DNA of 42,711 nucleotides from Gammaproteobacteria bacterium (GTDB lineage: Bacteria > Pseudomonadota > Gammaproteobacteria > Tenderiales > Tenderiaceae). Each line of letters starts with the position of its first letter. The first letter of the stretch is position 1. Below, piece by piece: positions 1 through 7,978 of this stretch. A model generated the notes under the pieces. The model was not told the DNA's origin and did no database searches. It saw nothing but the letters and a program-made list of their open reading frames with translations. The DNA lies in the NCBI GenBank assembly GCA_024277755.1, contig JAJRUN010000004.1:1-42711 (forward strand), in the 5' to 3' direction. The translations under genes and the position numbers were made by a program.

Positions 1-140
1 AATCACGAGTAAAAATGGCTAATATTCTCCTGCTTTTCGTTAGAAAACTTGTCAATAGCTCGCTATTAACTGCATTTTCTGCCTCAATCAGAAAAATATT
101 AGCTCATTTTTCTTTCGCGCCTGTATCGTGCAAAGGTCTC
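1..140. mobile_element. Palindromic MITE-like element, left end outside window
   Basis: The right end, at 126-140, reads TCGTGCAAAGGTCTC. This is identical to the right terminal repeat of the element at 39761-39899. The whole segment is one long imperfect palindrome: 11-26 pairs with 95-111 (one indel), 42-47 pairs with 75-80, and AATAGC (54-59) pairs with GCTATT (62-67) around a centre near 60.5. By symmetry the left end should lie roughly 20 bases before the window, for a total of about 160 bp. No transposase frame is present. The terminal GAGACCTTTGCA (reverse complement) resembles ends of some IS5-family elements as I remember them, so it is probably non-autonomous. The target duplication cannot be checked because the left flank is missing. 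Confidence 0.7.
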
Positions 141-195
141 AATATAATTACCTAAAAAGCAAGCCTTTATAAAATACACACCCATCCAACCCCCT

Positions 196-573
196 ATGCC
201 AGACGAAAATTCAGATAACGCCACGAGCTACCAATTAGTCATCCTGCTCAGGCAAGATTGCCAAATTCAGGTGGGCGCACTGGGCCGGTTCGACTTTGAG
301 GCGGGTTACTATATCTATTCGGGCAGCGCCAAACGAAACATGACCGCCAGACTGGCACGCCACTGCCGCAAAGATAAGCCGCTACGCTGGCACATCGACT
401 ACCTCACCAGCCACTCGGCAGCGGAAGTGGTTGATGTCCATCGTTTCAATATTGAGGAATGTCAGCTCAATCAGGCCTGCCCGGGCATCATTCCCATCCC
501 TGGTTTTGGTGCTTCAGATTGCCGCTCAGGTTGCATCGCCCATCTTAAATATCTGGGCAGCAAACGCCCTTAG
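196..573 (+). CDS. DUF123 / GIY-YIG-related small protein
   Basis: This 125-residue protein looks like the DUF123 family, a compact relative of GIY-YIG nuclease folds found alone or fused to endonuclease III. Visible family features are the G-Y-Y-I-Y-S-G-S stretch (residues 37-43), Arg/His residues at 52-56, WHIDYL at 65-70 and FGASDC at 104-109. The family is suspected to act on nucleic acid, but its biochemical activity is not established. The ATG has no strong ribosome binding site; the gene starts about 55 bases after the MITE end. It converges on the ornithine aminotransferase gene, with the two stop codons overlapping by 4 bases. Family assignment is fairly secure; function is not. Confidence 0.8.
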   Translation: MPDENSDNATSYQLVILLRQDCQIQVGALGRFDFEAGYYIYSGSAKRNMTARLARHCRKDKPLRWHIDYLTSHSAAEVVDVHRFNIEECQLNQACPGIIPIPGFGASDCRSGCIAHLKYLGSKRP

Positions 574-1772
574 CCCGCCAATTCATCCAGCACCTCGGCC
601 AGCTGCTTGACCACCTCATCAACTTGCTCGCGACGGATCACCAACGGCGGTGCAAACCGCACCACCGTATCGTGAGTCTCTTTGCTCAGAATGCCGCGGC
701 ACATCAAGGCTTCACATATTTTGCGCGCCGACACCTGATCAGGATAAAACTCAACCCCGATCAACAGCCCCCTGCCACGCACCTGTTTGATCAGAGGGCT
801 GTTTAGCTGCGCCAATGTCGCCATAAAGTAATCACCCATCTCGGCGGCGGCCTCAACCAATCCTTCCTCTTCAAGCACCAACAGGCCTTCCAGCGCCACC
901 GCTGCTGACAACGGATTGCCGCCAAAGGTGCTGCCATGATCTCCAGGCTGAAAGACATTCATCACCTCACGGCTGGCCAGAAACATGGACACCGGCAGCA
1001 TGCCGCCCCCCAGTGCCTTGCCCAAAATCAAACCATCCGGTTTAACAGCATCATGATCACTGGCCATCAGGACACCGCTACGGCCCAGGCCGGTCTGGAT
1101 CTCGTCACAAATCAATAACACATTGTTGTCACTACAGATCTTGGCCACCCGTTTTAGATAACCGGGCGGTGGCACAATGATGCCCCCCTCTCCCTGAATC
1201 GGTTCCACCAGAAAGGCTGCGGTATTCGGGTTGATGGCAGCCTCAAGGGCATCGGCGTCACCAAACAGCACTGAGGTAAAACCCGGCGGAAACGGGCCAA
1301 AGCCATCCTTGTACTGTGCCTCGGAGGAAAATCCGACGATACTGATGGTTCGGCCATGAAAATTGCCATCACAAACAATGATCTCAGCCTGATCTTTGGC
1401 CACGCCCTTAACCGTATAGGCCCACTTGCGCGCGGCTTTGAGTGCCGTCTCCACCGCCTCGGCACCGGTATTCATGGGCAAGGCCATCTCCTGGCCGGTC
1501 ATCTGGCAGATTTTTTCCAGCAACGCTGCCAGCTTGTCACTATGAAAGGCCCGCGACACAATCGCCAGTTTGCCGGCCTGCTCGGTCAGCGCCTTCAGCA
1601 ACCGTGGATGACTGTGGCCATGACTGACGGCAGAATAGGCGCTCATCATATCGAGATAGCGTTTGCCATTATCGTCCCAGACATAGACGCCCTCGCCCTT
1701 CACCAGCACCACCGGCAAGGGATGATAATTTTGGGCACAGTATTGCGCCTCAAGTTCAATGATTGGATTCAT
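570..1772 (-). CDS. rocD: Ornithine aminotransferase
   Basis: A class III PLP-dependent aminotransferase of 400 residues. It transfers the delta-amino group of ornithine to 2-oxoglutarate, giving glutamate-5-semialdehyde, in the cytoplasm. Visible family motifs are NTGAEA (about 101-106), DEIQTG (about 223-228) with the PLP-contacting Asp, and LILGKALGGG with the Schiff-base Lys near 252. The GEGG stretch after VEPIQ is also typical. I chose the ATG at 1772 because GTGGAG lies 6-11 bases upstream; a GTG at 1784 is possible. The start overlaps the arginase gene by 17 bases, so the two are surely one operon and the substrate is probably the ornithine that arginase makes. ArgD-like acetylornithine aminotransferase is the alternative, but the arginase partner and sequence favour RocD. 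Confidence 0.92.
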   Translation of the reverse strand: MNPIIELEAQYCAQNYHPLPVVLVKGEGVYVWDDNGKRYLDMMSAYSAVSHGHSHPRLLKALTEQAGKLAIVSRAFHSDKLAALLEKICQMTGQEMALPMNTGAEAVETALKAARKWAYTVKGVAKDQAEIIVCDGNFHGRTISIVGFSSEAQYKDGFGPFPPGFTSVLFGDADALEAAINPNTAAFLVEPIQGEGGIIVPPPGYLKRVAKICSDNNVLLICDEIQTGLGRSGVLMASDHDAVKPDGLILGKALGGGMLPVSMFLASREVMNVFQPGDHGSTFGGNPLSAAVALEGLLVLEEEGLVEAAAEMGDYFMATLAQLNSPLIKQVRGRGLLIGVEFYPDQVSARKICEALMCRGILSKETHDTVVRFAPPLVIRREQVDEVVKQLAEVLDELAG

Positions 1773-2598
1773 ACGCAGCTCCACTGATTAGATCTAACAT
1801 CTGCAATACCAGTTGCAGGGTCTGTTGTTCTACATCGTTGATTGGATTGAATTCCGCCACCTCCAGGGCCCTGAACTGTGCATCCAGAACCAAATCCGCC
1901 AACACGGGCAATAATTCAGCCACCCGGATTCCGCCCACCACCGGCGATCCCACCCCGGGCGCATCAGCAGGATCTAGGCCATCAAGATCAATGGAAAGCC
2001 CGTAGCCGACAGTCCCCGCCCTGGCGATTGTCAGTGCCTCGGCCATTGCCGCCGCCAGACCAAGACGGTTCACCTCATCCATGCTTATCACCCGCACGCC
2101 CAAACGCTGTAACAATTCAGCCTCAGGGGCTTCATAACTGCGCACCCCAAGCAGACAAAGGTTCTCTGGCCGAATTACCGCCCCACCATTGCCTAGCGCC
2201 CCCTGCCCCAACAACGCCGCCACCGGCATCCCGTGCCAGTAACCGCTGGGGCTGGACTCCGGGGTATGCGCATCCATATGGGCGTCAAGCCAAATCAAGC
2301 CCAGCGAGCCATCAACAGCCCGACTAACACCGCGCCAACTGCCAATGGCGCATGAATGATCACCACTAAGAATGGCAATTCGCTGTTCGGTTTCCAGCAA
2401 GGCCGCCGTCACAGTGGCCAGTGTTGCCACAAAAGACTGCAACGCTTGCCGACCGCCGCTCAATGGCGGCACAACCACCTCGCCCTGCCGGCCAAGCGCT
2501 GCCATCACTGCCTCGGGGCCTAAGGCGCAGCGCTGATCCGGCGCACCAATGCCTGACGCTGCGGCAATAATTTTAAGCACTGATTTTTTATCCGCCAT
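1756..2598 (-). CDS. rocF: Arginase
   Basis: Ureohydrolase-family arginase of 280 residues, close to the usual bacterial length of about 300. It hydrolyses arginine to ornithine and urea with a binuclear Mn centre. The metal-binding motifs are complete: SGDHS (about 77-81), DAHMDAH (about 104-110) and SIDLDGLDPADAPG (about 201-214). The ATG at 2598 is chosen; a GTG at 2622 would add eight residues but has no ribosome binding site. Its 3' end overlaps the ornithine aminotransferase start, giving a two-step arginine catabolic operon. An agmatinase cannot be fully excluded from motifs alone, but the rocD neighbour argues for arginase. Confidence 0.9.
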   Translation of the reverse strand: MADKKSVLKIIAAASGIGAPDQRCALGPEAVMAALGRQGEVVVPPLSGGRQALQSFVATLATVTAALLETEQRIAILSGDHSCAIGSWRGVSRAVDGSLGLIWLDAHMDAHTPESSPSGYWHGMPVAALLGQGALGNGGAVIRPENLCLLGVRSYEAPEAELLQRLGVRVISMDEVNRLGLAAAMAEALTIARAGTVGYGLSIDLDGLDPADAPGVGSPVVGGIRVAELLPVLADLVLDAQFRALEVAEFNPINDVEQQTLQLVLQMLDLISGAAYESNH

Positions 2599-2628
2599 AT
2601 TTTGTAACCATCGTTTACACACGCACTA

Positions 2629-2829
2629 TCAATAATATCGACCAAACCAGAGCAACACATGATTCATCAACGGCCAAGCAAATAGCAATGCTAGAATCAC
2701 GCCACCAACCAAGGCAACCCGGGGCAGCAACGTGGCAGCAATAGAAACCAAGTCATTTTTTATAGACGGCCCCAGCGGTGCCCTGCAAAGCCTGGCGGAA
2801 AACCTCGACCACAGCGACACCGGCACCAT
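2629..2829 (-). CDS. Possible small membrane protein (doubtful)
   Basis: An open frame of up to 66 codons ends 30 bases before the arginase start. Its last 35 residues form a convincing hydrophobic helix (VALVGGVILALLFAWPL, then a short aromatic tail ending FGRYY). The first third lies antisense to the 5' end of the alpha/beta hydrolase and looks non-coding. A TTG further in would give a protein of about 40 residues. No ribosome binding site is seen, so this is recorded only as a possible short gene. Confidence 0.2.
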   Translation of the reverse strand: MVPVSLWSRFSARLCRAPLGPSIKNDLVSIAATLLPRVALVGGVILALLFAWPLMNHVLLWFGRYY

Positions 2830-3367
2830 GATTGTCTGCCACCCCCACCCTCAACATGGCGGCAGCATGGACAACAAGGTAGTGCACAGTCTGACGCGTG
2901 CCGGGCACGCATTAAGTCTGGCAACACTGCGCTTTAATTACCGCGGTGTTGGCAGCAGTGAAGGTGAATATGCGCAAGGCATTGGCGAAACCGATGATCT
3001 GCTGGCGGTAATGGACTGGCTGGACGATCATTTTCATGGCAGCCCCATTTGGCTGGCGGGGTTTTCTTTTGGTGCCTATGTGGCAATGCGTGCCAGCACA
3101 CAGCGCCAGATCAAACAGCTGATCACGGTGGCACCGGCAGTAAACCTGCTGCGCTTCGACGGGCTTCAGCCGCCCACCTGCCCATGGTTGTTGCTACAAG
3201 GCACTGAAGACGAAATTGTACCGTTTGATAAAGTACAGCAATGGCTGGCGCAGCTTGCATCGCCGCCTGAAACAGTCTTTTTTGAAGGGGTTGGCCACTT
3301 TTTTCATGGCCAGCTGGTCAATCTGCGCAACAGCCTGGTCGAAAAGCTATCCCGCCAGCCCCGCTAA
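2732..3367 (+). CDS. Alpha/beta hydrolase (COG2945-type)
   Basis: A 211-residue cytoplasmic alpha/beta hydrolase without a signal peptide. The HPHPQHGG motif (37-44) near the N-terminus and FNYRGVGSSEG (about 68-78) are typical of the small COG2945 group. The catalytic triad is visible: Ser112 in GFSFG, an Asp in the GTEDEIVP stretch near 162, and the His in GHFFHG near 194. The substrate is unknown; members are probably esterases or peptidases. The start is a GTG; the family normally begins a few residues before the FFIDGP motif, which agrees. It is divergent from the arginase operon and converges with the YbaK-HDOD gene, 11 bases apart. Confidence 0.85.
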   Translation: MAAIETKSFFIDGPSGALQSLAENLDHSDTGTMIVCHPHPQHGGSMDNKVVHSLTRAGHALSLATLRFNYRGVGSSEGEYAQGIGETDDLLAVMDWLDDHFHGSPIWLAGFSFGAYVAMRASTQRQIKQLITVAPAVNLLRFDGLQPPTCPWLLLQGTEDEIVPFDKVQQWLAQLASPPETVFFEGVGHFFHGQLVNLRNSLVEKLSRQPR

Positions 3368-3378
3368 AGCCAACATAA

Positions 3379-4770
3379 TTATGCCGCCAGCAGGCGCACC
3401 ATGTCATTTAGATTAGTGCCATGTTCAAACAGTTGCGTCATTACCTTAATAACCTGTTTGGGCTCCAGGCCCAGCTCATCCAGCAATGCCTGTGGCAACT
3501 CGTCGTCCAGCACCTCACCTGTCTCGTACATATCCAGCAGCTGATCCGTCAGACGCGCCATATTGACGTAAATGCTGGACGCACCGCTGTAATCCTGATT
3601 GTGGTGTTCACGCGTTGATGCCACCAGTTCGTCAGGTAGGTTCCATGCTTCAAGCAGCCAGCTGCCCAGTTCGCCGTGCGTCACGCCCAGATAGTCCCTT
3701 TCAATCTGCATCCGGTTTTCCAGCCCTTCTTCGGCCAGGCGCTTATTCAAAACATCAAACTCTTCACGAAACAGATGCCCCAGCACCAGATAACCAAAAT
3801 CATGCAGCAGGCCAATCAAATAACTGGTGCCAGCACGTGGGCGTTTTTCCTTGGGAATTTCCTTACACAGCATCTGCATCAAACTGGCGCTGTAAACGGC
3901 GTGCTGCCAATAGTGATCCATTCCCAACGGCCCCTGACGCGGGATCTTGAAAGGTTTGGCCAACGCCAGCCCCATCGCCAGATTCATGACCATATCAAAA
4001 CCCAATACCCGGGAAATGGCGTCGTGGAGATTGTCGACACCACCGCGGAAATTAAAATAAGGAGAATTGGCATAACGGATGACCTGTGCCGACAGGCTGG
4101 GATCCTGTTCAATCAGCTTGACCAGATCAGCAATCTCGGCATGAGGATCAGCACGCAATTGAAACACACGAGTCGCCATTTCCGGCATTGGCGGCAGTTC
4201 AGTCGCTTGTTCAACACGCTGACGAATCTTGGCCCTGAAATCACTTCCCCAGGAAAGGTTGGCCACTTCCACGTTTTCGTCCGTCTCTTCACCCCCTTCA
4301 ACCGGCTGGGCAAAATCACTCGCCAGCAGGGCATTGGTCTGTAACATCATAAAATTTTTGCGCGACATCTTGATCAGGCGACTATGATCACCGGCAACAA
4401 TATAAACCTCATCAGGGGTGGTCAGCGCAGCGTCAATCACTGTGCGCAGGCCGTAGGCAATACCAATCGGCGGAATGTGGCCTGGCTGACAATCAGCAAA
4501 TACAGAAGATAATTGAGTCTGAAAGGCAGGACTGACCTTGCGATGCAGCAACTCAGACAAGCCTTCAAAATCAAGCTTATGTGAGGCCGGCATAACTGCC
4601 ATCATCAAACCAAATGCATCACGCATCACCACCGGATAATACAGCGATCGCGGCGGAATTTTTGCAAAAAGCGCTGCCTCAAGAGGTGTTTCAAAACGAG
4701 ATACCTCGAGCACCGAATAAACAATATGCCGACTATCCAAATACTGTTTTATTGTTTTTGCTATTGCCAT
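3379..4770 (-). CDS. YbaK-like domain fused to HDOD signalling domain
   Basis: A 463-residue soluble two-domain protein. Residues 1 to about 150 resemble the YbaK/ProX aminoacyl-tRNA deacylase fold (MPASHKLDFEGLSELL, the PGHIPPIG loop, and DEVYIVAGDHSRLIKMS). Residues of about 190-400 form an HDOD domain (LPPMPEMATRVFQLRADP, DPSLSAQVIRYANSPYFN, IGLLHDFGYLVLGHL), a signalling relative of HD phosphohydrolases. A low-complexity acidic linker (VEGGEETDENVEV) joins them. The lysine that deacylases of this fold use for catalysis appears replaced (SLYYPVVM, by eye), so the N-terminal part may bind a ligand or tRNA rather than hydrolyse. HDOD proteins act in regulatory networks, often with c-di-GMP proteins, several of which lie in this window. 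Confidence 0.85.
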   Translation of the reverse strand: MAIAKTIKQYLDSRHIVYSVLEVSRFETPLEAALFAKIPPRSLYYPVVMRDAFGLMMAVMPASHKLDFEGLSELLHRKVSPAFQTQLSSVFADCQPGHIPPIGIAYGLRTVIDAALTTPDEVYIVAGDHSRLIKMSRKNFMMLQTNALLASDFAQPVEGGEETDENVEVANLSWGSDFRAKIRQRVEQATELPPMPEMATRVFQLRADPHAEIADLVKLIEQDPSLSAQVIRYANSPYFNFRGGVDNLHDAISRVLGFDMVMNLAMGLALAKPFKIPRQGPLGMDHYWQHAVYSASLMQMLCKEIPKEKRPRAGTSYLIGLLHDFGYLVLGHLFREEFDVLNKRLAEEGLENRMQIERDYLGVTHGELGSWLLEAWNLPDELVASTREHHNQDYSGASSIYVNMARLTDQLLDMYETGEVLDDELPQALLDELGLEPKQVIKVMTQLFEHGTNLNDMVRLLAA

Positions 4771-5026
4771 GTCGCTTTTTTCATCCCAAAATCAGCGGAA
4801 TTTTGTGCGCTGTTTTCAATAATAGGATCTGATATTCCGTTACCAAATCCGCCTCTAATACCTGAGCTTCAATATATGACTTTTAGATTAAGTTAGACTT
4901 AAAAGTGATTGATTTTAAATAAAAGCCAACAGGAATTACGGCCAAGACAGGGATATCTTGAGAGGATAAATAAAAGAATTTTGGGGGACGGCGGCCAAGG
5001 TAATTTCCATGACCGCCAAATACGAC
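4771..5026. other. Intergenic region with AT-rich dyad
   Basis: A 256-base gap between the start of the YbaK-HDOD gene and the stop of the rhodanese-MoeB gene, both on the minus strand. It contains a perfect 7-base inverted repeat (ACTTTTA 4879-4885, TAAAAGT 4900-4906) that could be an operator. A second weak dyad pairs GGCGG with CCGCC around 4990-5020, close to the end of the moeB-like gene. Neither has a U-run that would make a clear terminator. Confidence 0.35.
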
Positions 5027-6199
5027 CTATTGCTTGGGTGCTGAACAGACCTGTGTGTACTCTTCGTAACCAGGAAAGTCACCCTGGCCACCGCAGTGCG
5101 GACAGGCAGGATTCTTTTTCAGTTTAAATTCACTAAAGCTGCTGCGAAGGGCATCGTAATAAAGCATTTTACCCAGCAATGGCTCGCCTATATTAAGCAG
5201 AAGTTTCAGCGCCTCTGTGGCCTGCAGCAACCCCATCACACCCGGTAAGATACCCAACACACCAATCTCGGAACAAGACGGCGCGGCACGGGCATCGGGC
5301 GGGGTAGGAAACATGCAGCGATAACAGCCACTGGGGTTTTCCGGGCTGGCCGGCCAAAATACAGTCAGCTGACCTTCAAAACGATACACCGCCCCGTGGA
5401 CATTGGGCTTGCCCATCTTGACGCAGGCATCATTCACCAGATAGCGGGTCGGCAGGTTATCGGTGCCATCGATAATCACATCGTAAGCAGCAAATATCTC
5501 TTCCACATTGCTGGCATCCAGACGTGTTTCGTAACCCACCACCTTGACATCAGGATTCAGCTGTTCAATCGCCTCACGCGCCGAGGCCACCTTGGAGGTA
5601 CCCACCCGCGCATCGGTATGAATAATCTGCCGTTGCAAGTTGCTGCGATCCACCACATCCATATCCACCAGGCCGATGGTCCCCACGCCAGCGGCGGCGA
5701 GATACAAGGCAGAGGGTGACCCCAGGCCACCGGCACCAATCAGCAACACTTTACTATCCAGCAGTTTCAACTGCCCGGCCTCACCCACTTCGGGCAGCAA
5801 CAGGTGGCGCGAATAACGCTCTTTGGCTTCGGCGCTCAATGTCTGCGGAATATCAAAATCCAGGCCCTGATTTTTCCAGCGGTTAAAACCACCGGCCAGA
5901 GAACTGACGTTGCTATACCCCAGTTGTCGCAACGCCTCGGCAGCAAACAGGGAACGCACGCCGCCAGCGCACATCACGATCAGAGGCTGATCTTTATCAG
6001 GCACCGAATCTTCAATCCGCAATTCCAGATAGCCACGGCCAATGCGCAGCGCAGCCGCAGGTGAGCCGTTGGCAATTTCATCGGCCTCACGCACATCCAC
6101 CAGCAAGGCACCTTCGGCCATAAGCTTGTGGGCCTCATCCGGTTCAAGCTCCGAAATGACCGATTTGAGCTCGGCCATGCGGCGTTCCATTCCTTTCAT
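5027..6199 (-). CDS. moeB: Rhodanese - MoeB/ThiF adenylyltransferase fusion
   Basis: A 390-residue E1-like enzyme. It adenylates the C-terminal Gly-Gly of a ubiquitin-like sulfur carrier (MoaD or ThiS type) and may pass on sulfur. The N-terminal rhodanese domain (about 10-110) has the persulfide cysteine, near residue 77, in the IVMCAGG loop. The ThiF/MoeB domain (about 125-385) has the nucleotide-binding GAGGLGS (155-161), DMDVVDRSNLQRQ, DGTDNLPTRYLVND and two zinc-ligand Cys pairs (CYRC, CPHC). Usually the rhodanese domain is C-terminal (MOCS3 style); here it is N-terminal, an arrangement also found in bacteria. The ATG at 6199 follows AGAGGGG; internal ATGs at 6190 and 6178 are possible. 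Thiamine versus molybdopterin use cannot be decided here. Confidence 0.88.
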   Translation of the reverse strand: MKGMERRMAELKSVISELEPDEAHKLMAEGALLVDVREADEIANGSPAAALRIGRGYLELRIEDSVPDKDQPLIVMCAGGVRSLFAAEALRQLGYSNVSSLAGGFNRWKNQGLDFDIPQTLSAEAKERYSRHLLLPEVGEAGQLKLLDSKVLLIGAGGLGSPSALYLAAAGVGTIGLVDMDVVDRSNLQRQIIHTDARVGTSKVASAREAIEQLNPDVKVVGYETRLDASNVEEIFAAYDVIIDGTDNLPTRYLVNDACVKMGKPNVHGAVYRFEGQLTVFWPASPENPSGCYRCMFPTPPDARAAPSCSEIGVLGILPGVMGLLQATEALKLLLNIGEPLLGKMLYYDALRSSFSEFKLKKNPACPHCGGQGDFPGYEEYTQVCSAPKQ

Positions 6200-6267
6200 C
6201 ACTACACCCCTCTAAGATAATTCTTTAATATATCGTCGCGCATTCTGCCAAGTTTAGACTGCAATGG

Positions 6268-7224
6268 CTATTTTGGCGCGTCTTGAGCACAGCGAAAACC
6301 CAAGTCGACAAAAGTATAGGTCGGCTGCAGGTTGAAGCGATACGCAGTGCGATAAAAATGGCTAATCACATAGTGCCCCAGCCCACCCCAGCCACCGCCA
6401 CGCACCACTCGCATTGTCTTGCCATAGTCATCACTCTTATATTCAGCGTTTGGATAGGGTTGATACCAGTCGGCCGTCCACTCCATCACGTTACCGGCCA
6501 TGTCGTGCACACCATAAGGCGACACGCCGTTGGGATACGAACCAACCGCTGCCACCCCGTGCTCCCAGCCATCACCGGAACCAACATTCAGACGCGCCTC
6601 GTCCCAGTCATTGCCCCAGGGATATTCACGGCCGTCATCACCTCGGGCGGCCTTTTCCCACTCAGCCTCAGTGGGCAGACGTTTGCCCTGGGCCTTGCAA
6701 TAGTCACGGGCATGAAACCAGGTCACCCCGGTCACCGGTAGCTGATCGAGCTGCTGTTGGTGCGTCACCATGGCGTCCAGCAAGGCATCGTACTCCATGC
6801 TGGTGACATCCATATCCAGCTTGAACAGGTCCGTTGCCAGCGTTCTCAATCGCGCAAGGTTGGCATAGGCCAACACATCGCGAGACAGTAGATAGCCATT
6901 CTCTTGCCAGCCATTGGGAATAAAATAGTTATTGGCGATGACAAAGGCACGATACTGCTGATTAGTTACTTCAAACGTGTCCAGCCAGAAGGCATCCACC
7001 ACCTGCCGGTGTTTGGGTGCTTCATCCACGTACCAGGGTTTGATCGAGCCATACTCAACCGCCTTGCCATCATCGTCACGCGGCTCAGCCCCCATCAAAA
7101 ACGCCCCGGCTGGAATAAGTACCATATCCTGATGTTTGGTTCGGGGCGAATCCTCGGCCACAGCAGAGTTCATCAACACCAACGCCAGCAGTGCCAAACT
7201 GCCTTGCTTAGCAGATACAGTCAT
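6268..7224 (-). CDS. Exported SUMF1/FGE-fold protein, catalytic cysteines not seen
   Basis: A 318-residue protein with a cleavable signal peptide (hydrophobic 8-20, likely cleavage after SAVA at 23). The formylglycine-generating-enzyme/SUMF1 fold follows. Visible motifs are IPAGAFLMGAEPRDDD, EVTNQQYRAFV, PVTGVTWFHARDYCKAQGKRLPTEAEWEKAARG, GNVMEWTADWY and RGGGW, ending DLGFRC. Formylglycine-generating enzymes have a paired active-site Cys in a segment that here reads SHFYRTAYRFN, without cysteine. It is therefore probably not a true sulfatase activator, but a structural or ligand-binding relative in the periplasm. GAGGG 7 bases upstream supports the ATG. It is divergent from the BamE-like lipoprotein group. 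No sulfatase gene is nearby. Confidence 0.85.
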   Translation of the reverse strand: MTVSAKQGSLALLALVLMNSAVAEDSPRTKHQDMVLIPAGAFLMGAEPRDDDGKAVEYGSIKPWYVDEAPKHRQVVDAFWLDTFEVTNQQYRAFVIANNYFIPNGWQENGYLLSRDVLAYANLARLRTLATDLFKLDMDVTSMEYDALLDAMVTHQQQLDQLPVTGVTWFHARDYCKAQGKRLPTEAEWEKAARGDDGREYPWGNDWDEARLNVGSGDGWEHGVAAVGSYPNGVSPYGVHDMAGNVMEWTADWYQPYPNAEYKSDDYGKTMRVVRGGGWGGLGHYVISHFYRTAYRFNLQPTYTFVDLGFRCAQDAPK

Positions 7225-7293
7225 TTAATTGCCCTCACCCAAAAACAGAACATGGTATAGAATTTCCCCAATACCTACCAACCGGGATACCCC

Positions 7294-7623
7294 ATGAATA
7301 AAGCAAAACTCATCAGCGCCTGTTGTGGCCTGGCACTCCTCAATGGTTGCGCCAGTTTTCAGCTTGGCAGTGATTTCAATCTGGAGCAATTTGCCAACCA
7401 GATCCAGCACGGCACCACCCATCAAGCCGAAGTAAGGGCCTGGCTGGGCTCGCCCCAAAGCCAGGGGGTAGTAGTGGATCGAAATGGCGAAAAACTGCAA
7501 CGCTGGCTCTATTACTACAGCCAGGGCAAACTGAGCAACATGAACAATACCCGCATGAAGACGCTGGAAGTGCAGTTCGATCAAAACGGCATTGTCCGCA
7601 GCTACAACTGGTCAGGCGAATAA
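7294..7623 (+). CDS. BamE/SmpA-like outer-membrane lipoprotein
   Basis: A 109-residue lipoprotein with lipobox LLNGC (lipidated Cys19). The +2 residue is Ala, so Lol transport to the outer membrane is expected. The mature part shows the SmpA/BamE-like pattern: a short helix, the G-T-T-H-Q-A-E-V-R-A-W-L-G-S-P turn (about 40-54), and beta strands (RWLYYYSQG, TLEVQFDQNGIVRSYNW). It is shorter and more divergent than true BamE, so I assign only the fold. It is probably the first gene of a three-gene operon with the next two reading frames, which follow with almost no spacing. Confidence 0.75.
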   Translation: MNKAKLISACCGLALLNGCASFQLGSDFNLEQFANQIQHGTTHQAEVRAWLGSPQSQGVVVDRNGEKLQRWLYYYSQGKLSNMNNTRMKTLEVQFDQNGIVRSYNWSGE

Positions 7624-7624
7624 C

Positions 7625-7975
7625 ATGCCAATGAAACCAAAGACAAAAGTGATGGCCGCCAGCACCATGCTTGGTCTGACACTGGGGCTTGGCGCACTGT
7701 TTTTCTATATTGAAGAAAAGAAATACGAGGCGCTCTACTACCAAGCCGAACTGGCTAAATTGCAGCAACAAGGCGGTTTTGAGCATTTGCTGCGACAAAT
7801 CGCAACACAGAACAACCACACTGCCATCAACACGCTGCACAGTTCCAAGCAGGTTCAGGGCTTATCAGAGCAACAGGCCAGCCAACTGATCAACGCCATA
7901 AAGACAGGAAAAGAACCCGACAGAAAGCTGAGTGACAGTGACATAAACGCCATCAACAGCCTGATGAGCCAATAA
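7625..7975 (+). CDS. Hypothetical single-pass membrane protein
   Basis: A 116-residue protein I do not recognise. A transmembrane or signal-anchor helix (about 11-26, TMLGLTLGLGALFFYI) is followed by a charged, Gln-rich, mostly helical part that may form a coiled coil. The C-terminus is hydrophilic. The ATG at 7625 lies 1 base after the preceding stop and the next gene starts 3 bases after its own stop, so it is translated within the operon. No function can be assigned. Confidence 0.65.
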   Translation: MPMKPKTKVMAASTMLGLTLGLGALFFYIEEKKYEALYYQAELAKLQQQGGFEHLLRQIATQNNHTAINTLHSSKQVQGLSEQQASQLINAIKTGKEPDRKLSDSDINAINSLMSQ

Positions 7976-7978
7976 AAG

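Noticed and set aside
1356-1787. Antisense frame of 143 codons in rocD
   Set aside because: It mirrors the coding strand of a clear aminotransferase and has no family resemblance.
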